Notes under the pieces: generated by a model
Seen by the model: only the letters and a program-made list of their open reading frames with translations
What the model was told of the DNA's origin: nothing
The model's database searches: none
Shown: positions 1-7,817 of the stretch, one piece after another
How positions within the stretch are numbered: position 1 is the stretch's first letter
How the letters are laid out: every line of letters begins with the position of its first letter
Translations under genes and position numbers: made by a program
Assembly: GCF_014243345.1 (NCBI RefSeq)
Contig: NZ_JACLZF010000002.1
Span: 186,001 to 250,000, forward strand
DNA from: Robiginitalea sp. SC105
GTDB taxonomy: Bacteria > Bacteroidota > Bacteroidia > Flavobacteriales > Flavobacteriaceae
Direction of reading: 5' to 3'
Length of the DNA: 64,000 nucleotides

Positions 1-854
1 TGCATGGGGGCACTTATACTTTGTAACGCCAAATTCATATTTGTGTTGCTGATGGTTCCGGTATATCGCCTGGACAGGTCAACCCCCCGGGTTTCCACCT
101 CCATATTGTACTGCCGGCGGAACTCATCGATTACGAAGGACATGGGCATGGAACGGAACGCGGTTTCGCCCCCTGTCCAGGAAGGAACTTCCGATTCCAC
201 GGTTTCAGATTTGAGGGCGGCTCCGCCTTCTACGCGGTAGGCGCTTCCGGCAGGCAATTCGATGGATTGGCCCTGGTGGTCAACCCGGACCAGTCCCTCG
301 TAACAGGATACGATAAAGACGTCCCCGCGCTGCAGGACATTGAACTGGGTACCCAGGACGGTTACATCGCCGGATGCGGTTTCCACCGTAAAGGTCTTCC
401 CTTTGGCCACCTTGAAAAAGGCTTCCCCGGAAAGCCGGACATGGCGCTCCCGGTCCCAGTTGTTTTTGCTGTAGGTAAGTTCGGTACCGGCATTGAGCAG
501 CACCTCCGAGGCATCGGGTAAGCGGACTTCCTGCCGTTGGGCATAGGCGGCCTCTACGGAGGCATCCAGGGTATTGACATAGTAATACCCGGCTGCCAGC
601 ATCAGGATCACCGCGGCCGCGATGCTCAGCCAGCGCATGGCCGGTTGCAGCCGCACTACCTTGCCGCCGGTACCCGGGCGTGCCGATTTGACCCGGGCCA
701 GTGCGGCTTCCGTATCAAAACCGGGGCCTTCCAGACGGGACGAAAACGAAGCAATGCGCTCGTAGGCCTTAAACTCGGGGGTTTCCCTGAAGGCCTTTAG
801 TTCGGCATCCGAAAGCTCGCCGTTCAACCATTTTGCCAGATAATTCTCTTTCAC
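1..854 (-). CDS. FecR-family anti-sigma factor (3' end outside window)
   Basis: Reading the minus strand from a GTG at 854 gives an uninterrupted frame to the left edge (284 codons), so the gene is cut by the window. The first ~70 residues look cytoplasmic and include a WLNG.LSDAE segment typical of FecR N-termini. A single membrane helix lies at about 74-92, and a periplasmic FecR domain follows at about 104-200 (motifs VRLPDASEVLLNAGT, GEAFFKVA, VLGTQFNV). Known role of the family: membrane signal relay from an outer-membrane receptor to an ECF sigma factor. The GTG start is preceded by AAAGGA at a 7-nt spacing; I found no ATG that would fit better. It is the third gene of a module with the sigma factor at 1695-2192. 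A TonB receptor or STN-domain partner would be expected beyond the left edge (inference). Confidence 0.9.
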   Translation of the reverse strand, partial: MKENYLAKWLNGELSDAELKAFRETPEFKAYERIASFSSRLEGPGFDTEAALARVKSARPGTGGKVVRLQPAMRWLSIAAAVILMLAAGYYYVNTLDASVEAAYAQRQEVRLPDASEVLLNAGTELTYSKNNWDRERHVRLSGEAFFKVAKGKTFTVETASGDVTVLGTQFNVLQRGDVFIVSCYEGLVRVDHQGQSIELPAGSAYRVEGGAALKSETVESEVPSWTGGETAFRSMPMSFVIDEFRRQYNMEVETRGVDLSRRYTGTISNTNMNLALQSISAPM

Positions 855-894
855 GGTTTTATCCTTTATACCCCTTAAACAACTAACCCTCAGG

Positions 895-905
895 ATACCC
901 TACCC
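895..905. repeat. Left copy of 11-bp inverted repeat flanking the sigma/membrane genes
   Basis: ATACCCTACCC lies just upstream of the FecR start. Its reverse complement, in the form CGGGTAGGGTA with similar flanks, occurs at 2252-2262 upstream of the sigma gene. Together they bracket the sigma and membrane-protein genes. Function unknown; chance similarity is possible. Confidence 0.4.
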
Positions 906-995
906 GGATCGGCGGTTTTTTGAGGGATTTCGGTTAAAGATATTAAATATTCGGCGTAGCGTGGTTTTTCAGGAGTGTCAGGGGAGGGGCAAGGT

Positions 996-1484
996 TCAGT
1001 GGGCCGGGCGGAGGCCGGCAGTCATGCCCAGGTCGCGGAACATGGAGGAGAGTTCCTCCCGCATGCCCCTTTCGTACCGGGGATACATCAGGAAAAAAAG
1101 CGGTAGCCCGAGCAGCCCGAGCAGCGGATGCCGGAGCCGCAGCTCTTTCCCGAGTGCCTCGTAGAACCCGGTTTTATGGAAAAGTGCCAGTCCGAGGAAA
1201 GCCAGGAAGGCGATAAAACACACAGTGCAGAGCAGGATGCTGTACCAGTCGGGAGACGCTACCCAGGAACCAAAGGCAAGGGACAGGAACATCAGGTGGA
1301 CCAGGAGGGCCATGCGGATACTGCGCCTGTAGCGGATAAAAGAAGCGATCACCCCCCGGAGCTGTTGCCCGGAAAGTCCCAATGAGGAATGCGCCGGCGC
1401 AAAACCGTTTTCCCGCAATTTGGCGGCAAGCTGCATCAGCTCGGAGAGCGTCAGGGCTTGTCGGCTTTTTTCGGGTGTTTTCAT
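996..1484 (-). CDS. Small membrane protein between sigma factor and FecR
   Basis: A 162-residue protein with no family I recognise. The N-terminal ~55 residues are polar and contain two short helical stretches. Hydrophobic segments follow at about 58-76, 81-102 and 120-134, and the tail is cytoplasm-like and charged. It lies between the ECF sigma gene and the FecR gene on the same strand, which suggests co-transcription and a role as an additional membrane partner of the sigma/anti-sigma pair (inference). The position is consistent with small sigma-associated membrane proteins seen in some Bacteroidota FecI/FecR loci, but nothing in the sequence proves this. An unrelated resident gene in the operon is the alternative. 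Confidence 0.75.
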   Translation of the reverse strand: MKTPEKSRQALTLSELMQLAAKLRENGFAPAHSSLGLSGQQLRGVIASFIRYRRSIRMALLVHLMFLSLAFGSWVASPDWYSILLCTVCFIAFLAFLGLALFHKTGFYEALGKELRLRHPLLGLLGLPLFFLMYPRYERGMREELSSMFRDLGMTAGLRPAH

Positions 1485-1694
1485 TTTCTGTGGGCTATCC
1501 CTTCTTCAGGAAATGGGTCCAGGGGATCCCCAAAGTAGGAATTTTTGGTCTCCTGCCCATTTCCGGACTCCTTTTATCGATTGATTTTCGGTGAATTGGG
1601 CGCTTTTACCGGGGAATGACCCAGGCAGTCGGCGGGAAGTCCTCAAACCGACTGGTCAGTTTGTAAGTTGCTGGCTATGAATAATTAACAGGTG

Positions 1695-2192
1695 TCAGAT
1701 GCCGTCAATATCTTCCCGGAGCGATTTAAGCGCCTGGTGCATCCGCTTTTCGATTGCCTTCACGCTGACCCCTTCCAGTTCCGCAATCTGGGCATAGGTT
1801 TTCCCGTCGATCCTGTTGAGCAGGAAGGTCGTCCGCTGGTTTTCCGGGAGGGCCGAGAGGGCGGTTTCGAGTTTCTCCTTGAACTCCTGTTCTTCCAACA
1901 GGAATTCCGGGCTTTCCCGGGTCACATTCCCGCCGGGTTCCCGGTGTTTCAGCCGGACTTTTTCGGCCTTGATAACATTAAGGTATAAATTATTGGCAAC
2001 TGTGGAGACAAAAGCACGGGCCTTTTCCGGAGTAACCTTGGCACAGTGCTCCCAGAGCTTGACAAAGGCTTCCTGCACGGCATCGTGGGCTTTCTCCTCG
2101 TTGCCGAATTTATAATATATGTAGTTGAAAATCGTTTTGGAATGGGCGCGGAAGATTTCGCTATATACCTGGTCGTCACAGACGTTGTCCAT
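1695..2192 (-). CDS. ECF-type RNA polymerase sigma-70 factor
   Basis: A 165-residue protein of the normal length for an extracytoplasmic-function sigma factor. Region 2 lies at about residues 8-75 (FRAHSKTIFNYIYYKFG, DAVQEAFVKLWEH) and region 4 at about 108-160 with a helix-turn-helix (YAQIAELEGVSVKAIEKRM). It directs core RNA polymerase to a small set of promoters, usually including its own uptake locus. The ATG at 2192 is downstream of a perfect TAnnTTTG box at 2232-2225. The membrane protein and FecR gene follow on the same strand, so this is a FecI/FecR-type cell-surface signalling cassette. The regulated target is not visible; the SusC/SusD operon at 7.0-12.4 kb is one candidate, but nothing in the sequence links them. 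Confidence 0.93.
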   Translation of the reverse strand: MDNVCDDQVYSEIFRAHSKTIFNYIYYKFGNEEKAHDAVQEAFVKLWEHCAKVTPEKARAFVSTVANNLYLNVIKAEKVRLKHREPGGNVTRESPEFLLEEQEFKEKLETALSALPENQRTTFLLNRIDGKTYAQIAELEGVSVKAIEKRMHQALKSLREDIDGI

Positions 2193-2224
2193 AGATATTC
2201 ATTGATTGGTTGCCCCGGGTAATC

Positions 2225-2232
2225 CAAAGATA
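2225..2232 (-). promoter_or_regulatory. Candidate -7 box for the sigma-factor operon
   Basis: The minus strand reads TATCTTTG, an exact match to the Bacteroidota -7 consensus TAnnTTTG, 32 nt upstream of the sigma ATG. A TTG lies 15 nt further upstream, closer than the usual 19-nt spacer, so only the -7 element is convincing. Confidence 0.5.
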
Positions 2233-2251
2233 TCCCAAAAAATTTAACAAT

Positions 2252-2262
2252 CGGGTAGGGTA
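2252..2262. repeat. Right copy of 11-bp inverted repeat
   Basis: CGGGTAGGGTA, the inverted partner of the element at 895-905. It lies just upstream of the candidate -7 box of the sigma operon, so it would be placed suitably for a regulator or sigma contact site. That role is inference. Confidence 0.4.
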
Positions 2263-2314
2263 ATCCAAAAGTTGGTTGTTATAATGGTAAATCGCATAAT
2301 TAAACCAAATCGTT

Positions 2315-4087
2315 ATGAAAAAGTTTTTGAACCTCCCAACCTACACACTGTTCCTGCTGGTGTTCCTGGCGTTTACGTCCTGTCAGTCGGAATTTGAAGA
2401 GGTGAACACCTCGGATACCCAGGGGGAATCCTTTTCGGCCGGTTCTTCAACAGCCCTGTTGATTGAAAATACGGTTACCCTCGACGGGTCTTTTGACAAT
2501 ATCGTCGACGGGGCCAGCTGTATCGCCCTGAATTTTCCCTACTCGGTGAATGTTAACGGGATCGATATCACCATCGATTCCCGGGAGGACCTCGAGCTCA
2601 TAGAGGATATTTTTGATGAATTCGAGGAAGACAATGACTTCCTGGAAATCATCTTCCCCATCACCATTACCACCAAAGACCTGGATGAGGTAGTGATCAG
2701 TGGGCCTGAGGCACTTGCCGAACTGGTCCGCGATTGCGTGGAAGGCGGGGATGACGACGATATCGAGTGTATCGATTTCGTTTACCCGGTGACCTTTTTC
2801 ACCTTTGACCTGAACAATACCCAGACCGGGCAGGTTTCAGTGGAGAACGATGAGCAACTGAAGCGCTTCCTCAAGGAGCGGGACGATAATGATATCATCA
2901 GCATCCAGTACCCCCTGACCCTGATCAAGTATGACGGCACGGAAGTACAGGTTTCCAGCAATGAGCAACTCGCAGCGGCCCTGACCATGGCCAGGGACCT
3001 TTGCGATGAGGATGACGACAACGATTACAACGACGACGATTTTGACGAGGAGCGTCTGGCAAACCTGCTGACCGAATGCCCCTGGCTGGTGCTGACCGTT
3101 GAGCGGGATGCCGCGAACCTGTCCGACCAGTACGATGCTTATAAGATGTTCTTCGGGGTCGATGGCGCCGTGGAGGTGAAGGATCGTGAAGGGAATACCC
3201 TGGTGGGCGAATGGAACCTGAGGATGTCCGACCGGGGCGTGCTGCTCCAGCTGAGCTTTGATACCCTGGTGGATTTCAACCTGACCTGGTTGGTCTACGA
3301 GATCGGCGATGGCAAGATCAAGTTGTATGCCGAAGGCGGCAACCGGATCATCATGAAGATTACCTGTGGCGACCCGGGATCCATCCTGCCCGGAACCCTG
3401 GGCGAGATCCTGCGCGAATGCAGCTGGATCATCAAAAAAGTCAAGAACCAGGGCGAGGAGATCGATCGCCTGCTCGGATACGAATTCCAGTTCCAGGCCG
3501 AAGGGGTGGTTACCCTGAGCAACGGCATCACCGTGAGCCAAGGTACCTGGGAAGTGGCAACCGGAGCGGAAGGCGGACTGGTACTGGCCATCTCCATGGG
3601 GGACGAGCCCGGAGTGAATTTTGAATGGCCGCTGCGCGACCTGGACGATAACCGCCTGAGGTTCGAAGTGCCTGAAATTGATTACGAACTGATCCTGGAG
3701 CGCGTTTGCCCCGGAACCATCGACGGGGACGTAGCTGAGATCAGCAACGTCCTGATGGGAGGCAACTGGACGGTGGCCGCCTACACGGAAACCTTCATGG
3801 GAGAAACACTGGATTTAAAAGCCGATTATGCAGGCTACGACTTCAGCTTCGGCGCCGAGCATATCCTGTCCGTCAGCACCAACATGGATCCGCTCAAGGA
3901 CGGCCTCTGGCGGGTAATGCGCGACAGCGACGGGAAGATCAGGGTCTACCTGAACATGGGCGACGATGGGGATGTCCTGTCGGAATTCACCGAGGACTGG
4001 CATTTCTGGACGATGTCCGAGAACCGGATTGAGCTTAAGGACGTTAGCAGCGACGGCAAGGTAACGGTGCTGGTCTTTGAGAAATAA
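2315..4087 (+). CDS. Large acidic lipoprotein with two sets of internal repeats
   Basis: A 590-residue protein with a lipoprotein signal (lipobox FTSC, Cys23). Residues ~60-230 contain about four degenerate copies of a beta unit with a FPxT/YPxT-like strand, a V.I.S strand and a leucine-rich helix, separated by acidic linkers. A strongly acidic stretch (EDDDNDYNDDDFDEE) follows near 232-247. Three copies of a ~110-residue beta-rich domain then start at about residues 250, 364 and 479. Each opens with a C/NW motif (ECPWLV, ECSWII, GGNWTV) and contains an F.F...G.V-type strand and a GxW strand. The last copy matches the single domain of the next gene. I do not recognise a named function; a surface-exposed binding or calcium-rich structural role is inference. 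It probably shares a transcript with the downstream lipoprotein. Confidence 0.85.
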   Translation: MKKFLNLPTYTLFLLVFLAFTSCQSEFEEVNTSDTQGESFSAGSSTALLIENTVTLDGSFDNIVDGASCIALNFPYSVNVNGIDITIDSREDLELIEDIFDEFEEDNDFLEIIFPITITTKDLDEVVISGPEALAELVRDCVEGGDDDDIECIDFVYPVTFFTFDLNNTQTGQVSVENDEQLKRFLKERDDNDIISIQYPLTLIKYDGTEVQVSSNEQLAAALTMARDLCDEDDDNDYNDDDFDEERLANLLTECPWLVLTVERDAANLSDQYDAYKMFFGVDGAVEVKDREGNTLVGEWNLRMSDRGVLLQLSFDTLVDFNLTWLVYEIGDGKIKLYAEGGNRIIMKITCGDPGSILPGTLGEILRECSWIIKKVKNQGEEIDRLLGYEFQFQAEGVVTLSNGITVSQGTWEVATGAEGGLVLAISMGDEPGVNFEWPLRDLDDNRLRFEVPEIDYELILERVCPGTIDGDVAEISNVLMGGNWTVAAYTETFMGETLDLKADYAGYDFSFGAEHILSVSTNMDPLKDGLWRVMRDSDGKIRVYLNMGDDGDVLSEFTEDWHFWTMSENRIELKDVSSDGKVTVLVFEK

Positions 4088-4138
4088 TCCCCCGGCGGGA
4101 ACACTGTATGAAACTGAAAATTAAATAATTACTCTATC

Positions 4139-4612
4139 ATGAAAATCAAATCAATTTCCCTCGCCTTGCTGGCCCTGATGGCCCTGGCTGTGTCCTGCGA
4201 TTCTTCGGATGACCCGGCGGATGGGAACCAGGTGGACGCTACCGAGTTGCGGGCCACGGTCCAGAGCGGACAATGGCAGGTCACCTATTTCTTCGATACG
4301 GACTCGGACGAGACCGCCGATTTCAACGGGTATGTCTTCACCTTTGCCACAGACGCCACGGTGACCGCGGTGAATGGCGCGATAGAGATCACAGGCGCCT
4401 GGTCGGTAACCATGGATTCCGGCAACTCCATGGATGACAGCCCCGATGATTCGGACGATGTGGATTTTAATCTGTCGTTCGCCTCGCCACCGGATTTTGC
4501 AGAGCTTACCGATGACTGGGATATCCTGGAATACTCGGATACTAGTATCCGGCTAACAGATGTCAGCGGCGGGAACGGAGGGACGGATTTCCTGACCTTT
4601 GAAAAGATTTAA
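4139..4612 (+). CDS. Small lipoprotein, single copy of the repeated C-terminal domain
   Basis: A 157-residue lipoprotein (lipobox AVSC, Cys20) with an acidic linker. Residues ~38-157 form one beta-rich domain: SGQWQVTYFFD, NGYVFTF, GAWSV, then DDWDILEYSDTSIRLTD and a final FLTFEKI. This matches the third domain of the preceding protein segment by segment (GNWTVAAYTET, AGYDFSF, GLWRV, EDWHFWTMSENRIELKD, VLVFEK). The domain type is frequent in flavobacterial lipoproteins of unknown function; the fold is probably a small lipocalin-like barrel (inference). The gene starts 51 nt after its neighbour and is followed by a strong terminator, so the two form one unit. No enzyme motif is visible. Confidence 0.85.
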   Translation: MKIKSISLALLALMALAVSCDSSDDPADGNQVDATELRATVQSGQWQVTYFFDTDSDETADFNGYVFTFATDATVTAVNGAIEITGAWSVTMDSGNSMDDSPDDSDDVDFNLSFASPPDFAELTDDWDILEYSDTSIRLTDVSGGNGGTDFLTFEKI

Positions 4613-4634
4613 GGCCTTTTTTGCCCCCAATCGG

Positions 4635-4675
4635 AAGGGTGGCTTCACGCAAGTGGAGCTGCCCTTTTTCTTTTT
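4635..4675 (+). terminator. Intrinsic terminator with GNRA tetraloop
   Basis: AAGGGTGGCTTCAC (4635-4648) and GTGGAGCTGCCCTT (4653-4666) form a 14-bp RNA stem, counting three G-U pairs. The loop is GCAA, a GNRA tetraloop, and the stem runs straight into TTTCTTTTT. It lies 22 nt after the stop of the small lipoprotein and closes the two-gene lipoprotein unit. It also separates that unit from the convergent TPR gene. Confidence 0.85.
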
Positions 4676-4771
4676 CCGGAGCCTTCACCAAATTTAATCC
4701 AGACAAAGCTCCGGATGCAATACCGCCTGGAGTGCCGGGCTTAGTCCTTCATAAATAAAGGTGTAAATTGA

Positions 4772-6835
4772 TTATTCCGGAACAATGGTGTCTTCAGGCT
4801 GGGGCAGGTAATGTTTGCGCAGCCAATCCCGGTAGCGAGGCTCTGTGCGGTAGGGGTCAAAAACCGGATTTCCGTTATGTCCTCCACCGAAGCCAATGTT
4901 GATAGGGTGGTTCAGCCAGCGGTACATGGAGTCCCGCTCCCCTAAAGTGGCATATATCTGGACCAGGGGTCTGGGGTCCCAAACCTCTATCTCATCTTCA
5001 TGAATTCTCTTAATGATTTCATGGACTTCATCTATCCTCCCCATCCGTGTCAGAATCAGGCATTTTGAATAGCTGTTCCACATCCCCTCATCAGTTCTGC
5101 CATTCATGATGCTTAAGGCTCTTTCGTAATCACCCTTATGGTAATAGTACCACCATCCGAGCACACGTTCAGGCTCCTCGATATTTTCCGGATCATCAAT
5201 TCCAAGTAGCTCCAGGGCTTTATCAAAATGACCGAGCTGATATAATTGCTCTCTAATACGGCGTGCCGCCTCAATCCTTTCTTTCTCATTAGGGGCAAAT
5301 TCCAGCGCTTTCAATTTGTATTCCATCCATTTATCACCTCTGTTCAATCCCCAATATACATCTGCTATTTCCCAATACAGCTGTGGATTCAGGCTGTCAG
5401 AATTAATTTTATCCAGGTAATAGGTAACGCGACTCCTTGCATCCCGGTGTCGGAGCACCTCCAAATTTCCTTCAAGTCGTTCAATGGGCCAGTAAAATGC
5501 GGTGTCGTTCTGTGATTCCAGATAAGTCTCCAGACCTTTTAAATCTCGACTTTGCCACATAATCCGTTCTTTCATCCAGATCACCTTTTCGGCAAAAGGA
5601 TCAAGCTGGTAGGCTTTGTTGATATGTGAGAGGGCCCGATCCAAATCATATTCCCATTCCGCGCTGAGTGCCCAGGCATAATCCCAGAGGATATACACAT
5701 TATTCGGATCCAAATCGAGGGCTGTGTCGTAATATTCCCTGGCCTTTTGTGAATCTCTCTTCCAACGCCAGTTATAGATACCCAACACCGCGTGGGCCAA
5801 CGCGGATGTAGAATCTAATTGAAGAGCTTTTTCGGCATTTATGACCGACTCCTTCAGAAGTCCCTTGTTCGCATCAGCATACCAGGCCGCGTCAAAATTC
5901 TGGCATACGGCCAGGCCTGCATAGGCTTCGGCAAACTCGGGATCGAGTCGGATGGCTTCTTTAAAATGTTCAGATGCTTTCCGGTACAGATCCAATCCGT
6001 GAAGGTTATTGATCAACTTTTCTCCTTTGGCAAAACTTTCCCAGGCCTTTTCGTCCTGGGTGCCTTCACGGCTGAAAAATCCAAATTCTTCCTTTGTGAC
6101 ATTGACCTCGAGGGACTCGATGATTTGCTCGATCACCTTCTGGGATACCTGGTAATGCGATCCTTTTGGCACCATGAACTGCTCTGACCATACGACATCC
6201 CCATTTTCCTTTACCAACTGGAGGTCTATTAAAAAGAGGTTACCATTCATTCGGATCTCCCCGTCAAGTAAATAGTTAACCCTCAAATCTTCGGCTATCT
6301 CGGTAATCAGCTTTTCGGAATTCTGATACCGACTGGCCGATCGCATGGCTGTGGGACTTAGGTTTTTCACCCGGGAGATCTTGTTGCGGATGTCGGAGGC
6401 CAGACCGCTGCTGAACCAGTCAAAATTATTTTCGCCGATGAAGCGGGGGGGGAGAATGGCCACCGCGTACTGGGTGTCTTCGCGGATCTTCAAGCCAATG
6501 CCTCGGAAGGCGAATATGAGCCCCACCGCAACTATGGCGGCAAATACAAACGTGATGAACAAATTCTTGCGGGAACTTTTATCGGCAATTTCCCCGCCAG
6601 GTCCCGACACTCTTTCAAAACCCTTGAGGGTGATCTTGTATGCCCATGATATGAGAACCCAAATGGGCAGACCAATGGCCAGGATGATTATCAGGGTTTG
6701 GGAGATCCAGTCCGGGGCATTGAAGGTATCCAATACCACGGTTGATACCTCCAGCAGCACCCAGGCCACGGCCAGGTAGGCCAGGGTTTCCCGGATCACA
6801 TTACGCCGCTTAAGTTCGTCCCAGAAATTGCTCAT
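4772..6835 (-). CDS. Membrane-anchored TolB-like/TPR protein
   Basis: A 687-residue protein. The N-terminus (FWDELKRRNVIRE) is the conserved start of a family in which a cytoplasmic effector or short tail precedes membrane helices and TPR repeats. Hydrophobic helices lie at about 17-36, 46-66 and 91-110. A TolB-like/FlgO-like alpha-beta domain follows at about 123-250 (AILPPRF, LASDIRNKISRV, LRVNYLLDGEI). The rest, about 260-670, is a series of TPR helical pairs with A.A..P..A-type motifs. Related proteins often carry a winged-helix or adenylate cyclase domain at the N-terminus; that effector is absent here. It stands alone between convergent and divergent neighbours. The likely role is envelope sensing or scaffolding, with the partner unknown. 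Confidence 0.82.
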   Translation of the reverse strand: MSNFWDELKRRNVIRETLAYLAVAWVLLEVSTVVLDTFNAPDWISQTLIIILAIGLPIWVLISWAYKITLKGFERVSGPGGEIADKSSRKNLFITFVFAAIVAVGLIFAFRGIGLKIREDTQYAVAILPPRFIGENNFDWFSSGLASDIRNKISRVKNLSPTAMRSASRYQNSEKLITEIAEDLRVNYLLDGEIRMNGNLFLIDLQLVKENGDVVWSEQFMVPKGSHYQVSQKVIEQIIESLEVNVTKEEFGFFSREGTQDEKAWESFAKGEKLINNLHGLDLYRKASEHFKEAIRLDPEFAEAYAGLAVCQNFDAAWYADANKGLLKESVINAEKALQLDSTSALAHAVLGIYNWRWKRDSQKAREYYDTALDLDPNNVYILWDYAWALSAEWEYDLDRALSHINKAYQLDPFAEKVIWMKERIMWQSRDLKGLETYLESQNDTAFYWPIERLEGNLEVLRHRDARSRVTYYLDKINSDSLNPQLYWEIADVYWGLNRGDKWMEYKLKALEFAPNEKERIEAARRIREQLYQLGHFDKALELLGIDDPENIEEPERVLGWWYYYHKGDYERALSIMNGRTDEGMWNSYSKCLILTRMGRIDEVHEIIKRIHEDEIEVWDPRPLVQIYATLGERDSMYRWLNHPINIGFGGGHNGNPVFDPYRTEPRYRDWLRKHYLPQPEDTIVPE

Positions 6836-7003
6836 TTACTGCGTATTAAACGTGATCTAAAGAACTGTATTCTAAGTTAGTATAAAATTTCCTAGAATAA
6901 AAAAGGCGCCACCTGATCTTTCGCCCACACAAATCCTCTTATTTCCTTTAGATTAGTGGACAGTGCAACATACCTGTATGAATTTTATCAGGTCTATATG
7001 TGA

Positions 7004-7798
7004 TCATTGTGAACAATAATCAATTGGCACGGGACCTGCCGGGGATCCCTGCCCGTATTCGGCTACAACATTTCCGTTTGGCGCCAGGATACTGAAGGAG
7101 ATCTCCCCATAAAAATCTCCAGGGAAATACCATTCGGCAGAATTTGTACCCTCCGGAATTGAAAAGGTCGCAGAACCTACATAAGGCTCAGAGATACAAT
7201 CATAGCTTTGCGGCTCGTAAGGCGAACACAGGCCGAACTCAAAGACTTCCCCTGTATTTAACGTACACGTAAGACCCGGACCTCCGCTGCCAGTGGATGT
7301 CTGCCACCCATCTCCGAAACTGTCCCTCATGGTGACGCTCCATAATCCCGGAGTGGGTGCCGGATCACATTCCCTGAAAAGGGATATTGTTAATGTCGAT
7401 TCGGGTATTGTCAGGTTATTGGAATCCGAAACATCTGCAAGGATCAGCACCAGGGTTGTTGCTCCCACATCCGGAAGGGCTTCAAAATTGCCGGTGATGG
7501 TAATTGAACCCCGAAATGATCCAGACGGAATCCCGGCCTCCTTTATAGAATACTGATCCGAAGTGGCAGTGGAAGAAGGATCTATTGCCAGAGTAAAGCT
7601 CCTTGGGTTTTCGGATTGCGTGGTCACCTCCACGAAAATCTCAATACTTGAACCTCCTATAGGAACACCCAGATTAGCTGAAGTTGTGCTGAATTTGGCC
7701 AAGGTCTGGCCATTCGTCACATCGTAAACCACCAGATCTTCCTCACAGGAAACAGCTGTAAGTAACAAACATATAGCGCTTACAACATACTTATTCAT
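7004..7798 (-). CDS. Lipoprotein of the SusCD operon
   Basis: A 264-residue lipoprotein (TAVSC, Cys18). Residues ~25-130 resemble a beta-sandwich domain of the type often found after SusD genes (FSTTSANL, VEVTTQSENPRSFTLAI, TLVLILAD). The C-terminal half, from about 145, opens with the motif MRDSFGDGWQ, which is common in secreted Bacteroidota beta-sandwich modules, and contains four further cysteines that could pair. It starts 20 nt after the SusD stop, so it is the third gene of the SusC-SusD operon. A surface-exposed binding protein for the same ligand is the natural inference; the ligand is not identifiable. Confidence 0.83.
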   Translation of the reverse strand: MNKYVVSAICLLLTAVSCEEDLVVYDVTNGQTLAKFSTTSANLGVPIGGSSIEIFVEVTTQSENPRSFTLAIDPSSTATSDQYSIKEAGIPSGSFRGSITITGNFEALPDVGATTLVLILADVSDSNNLTIPESTLTISLFRECDPAPTPGLWSVTMRDSFGDGWQTSTGSGGPGLTCTLNTGEVFEFGLCSPYEPQSYDCISEPYVGSATFSIPEGTNSAEWYFPGDFYGEISFSILAPNGNVVAEYGQGSPAGPVPIDYCSQ

Positions 7799-7817
7799 AT
7801 CCTTGTGATTTTATGAT

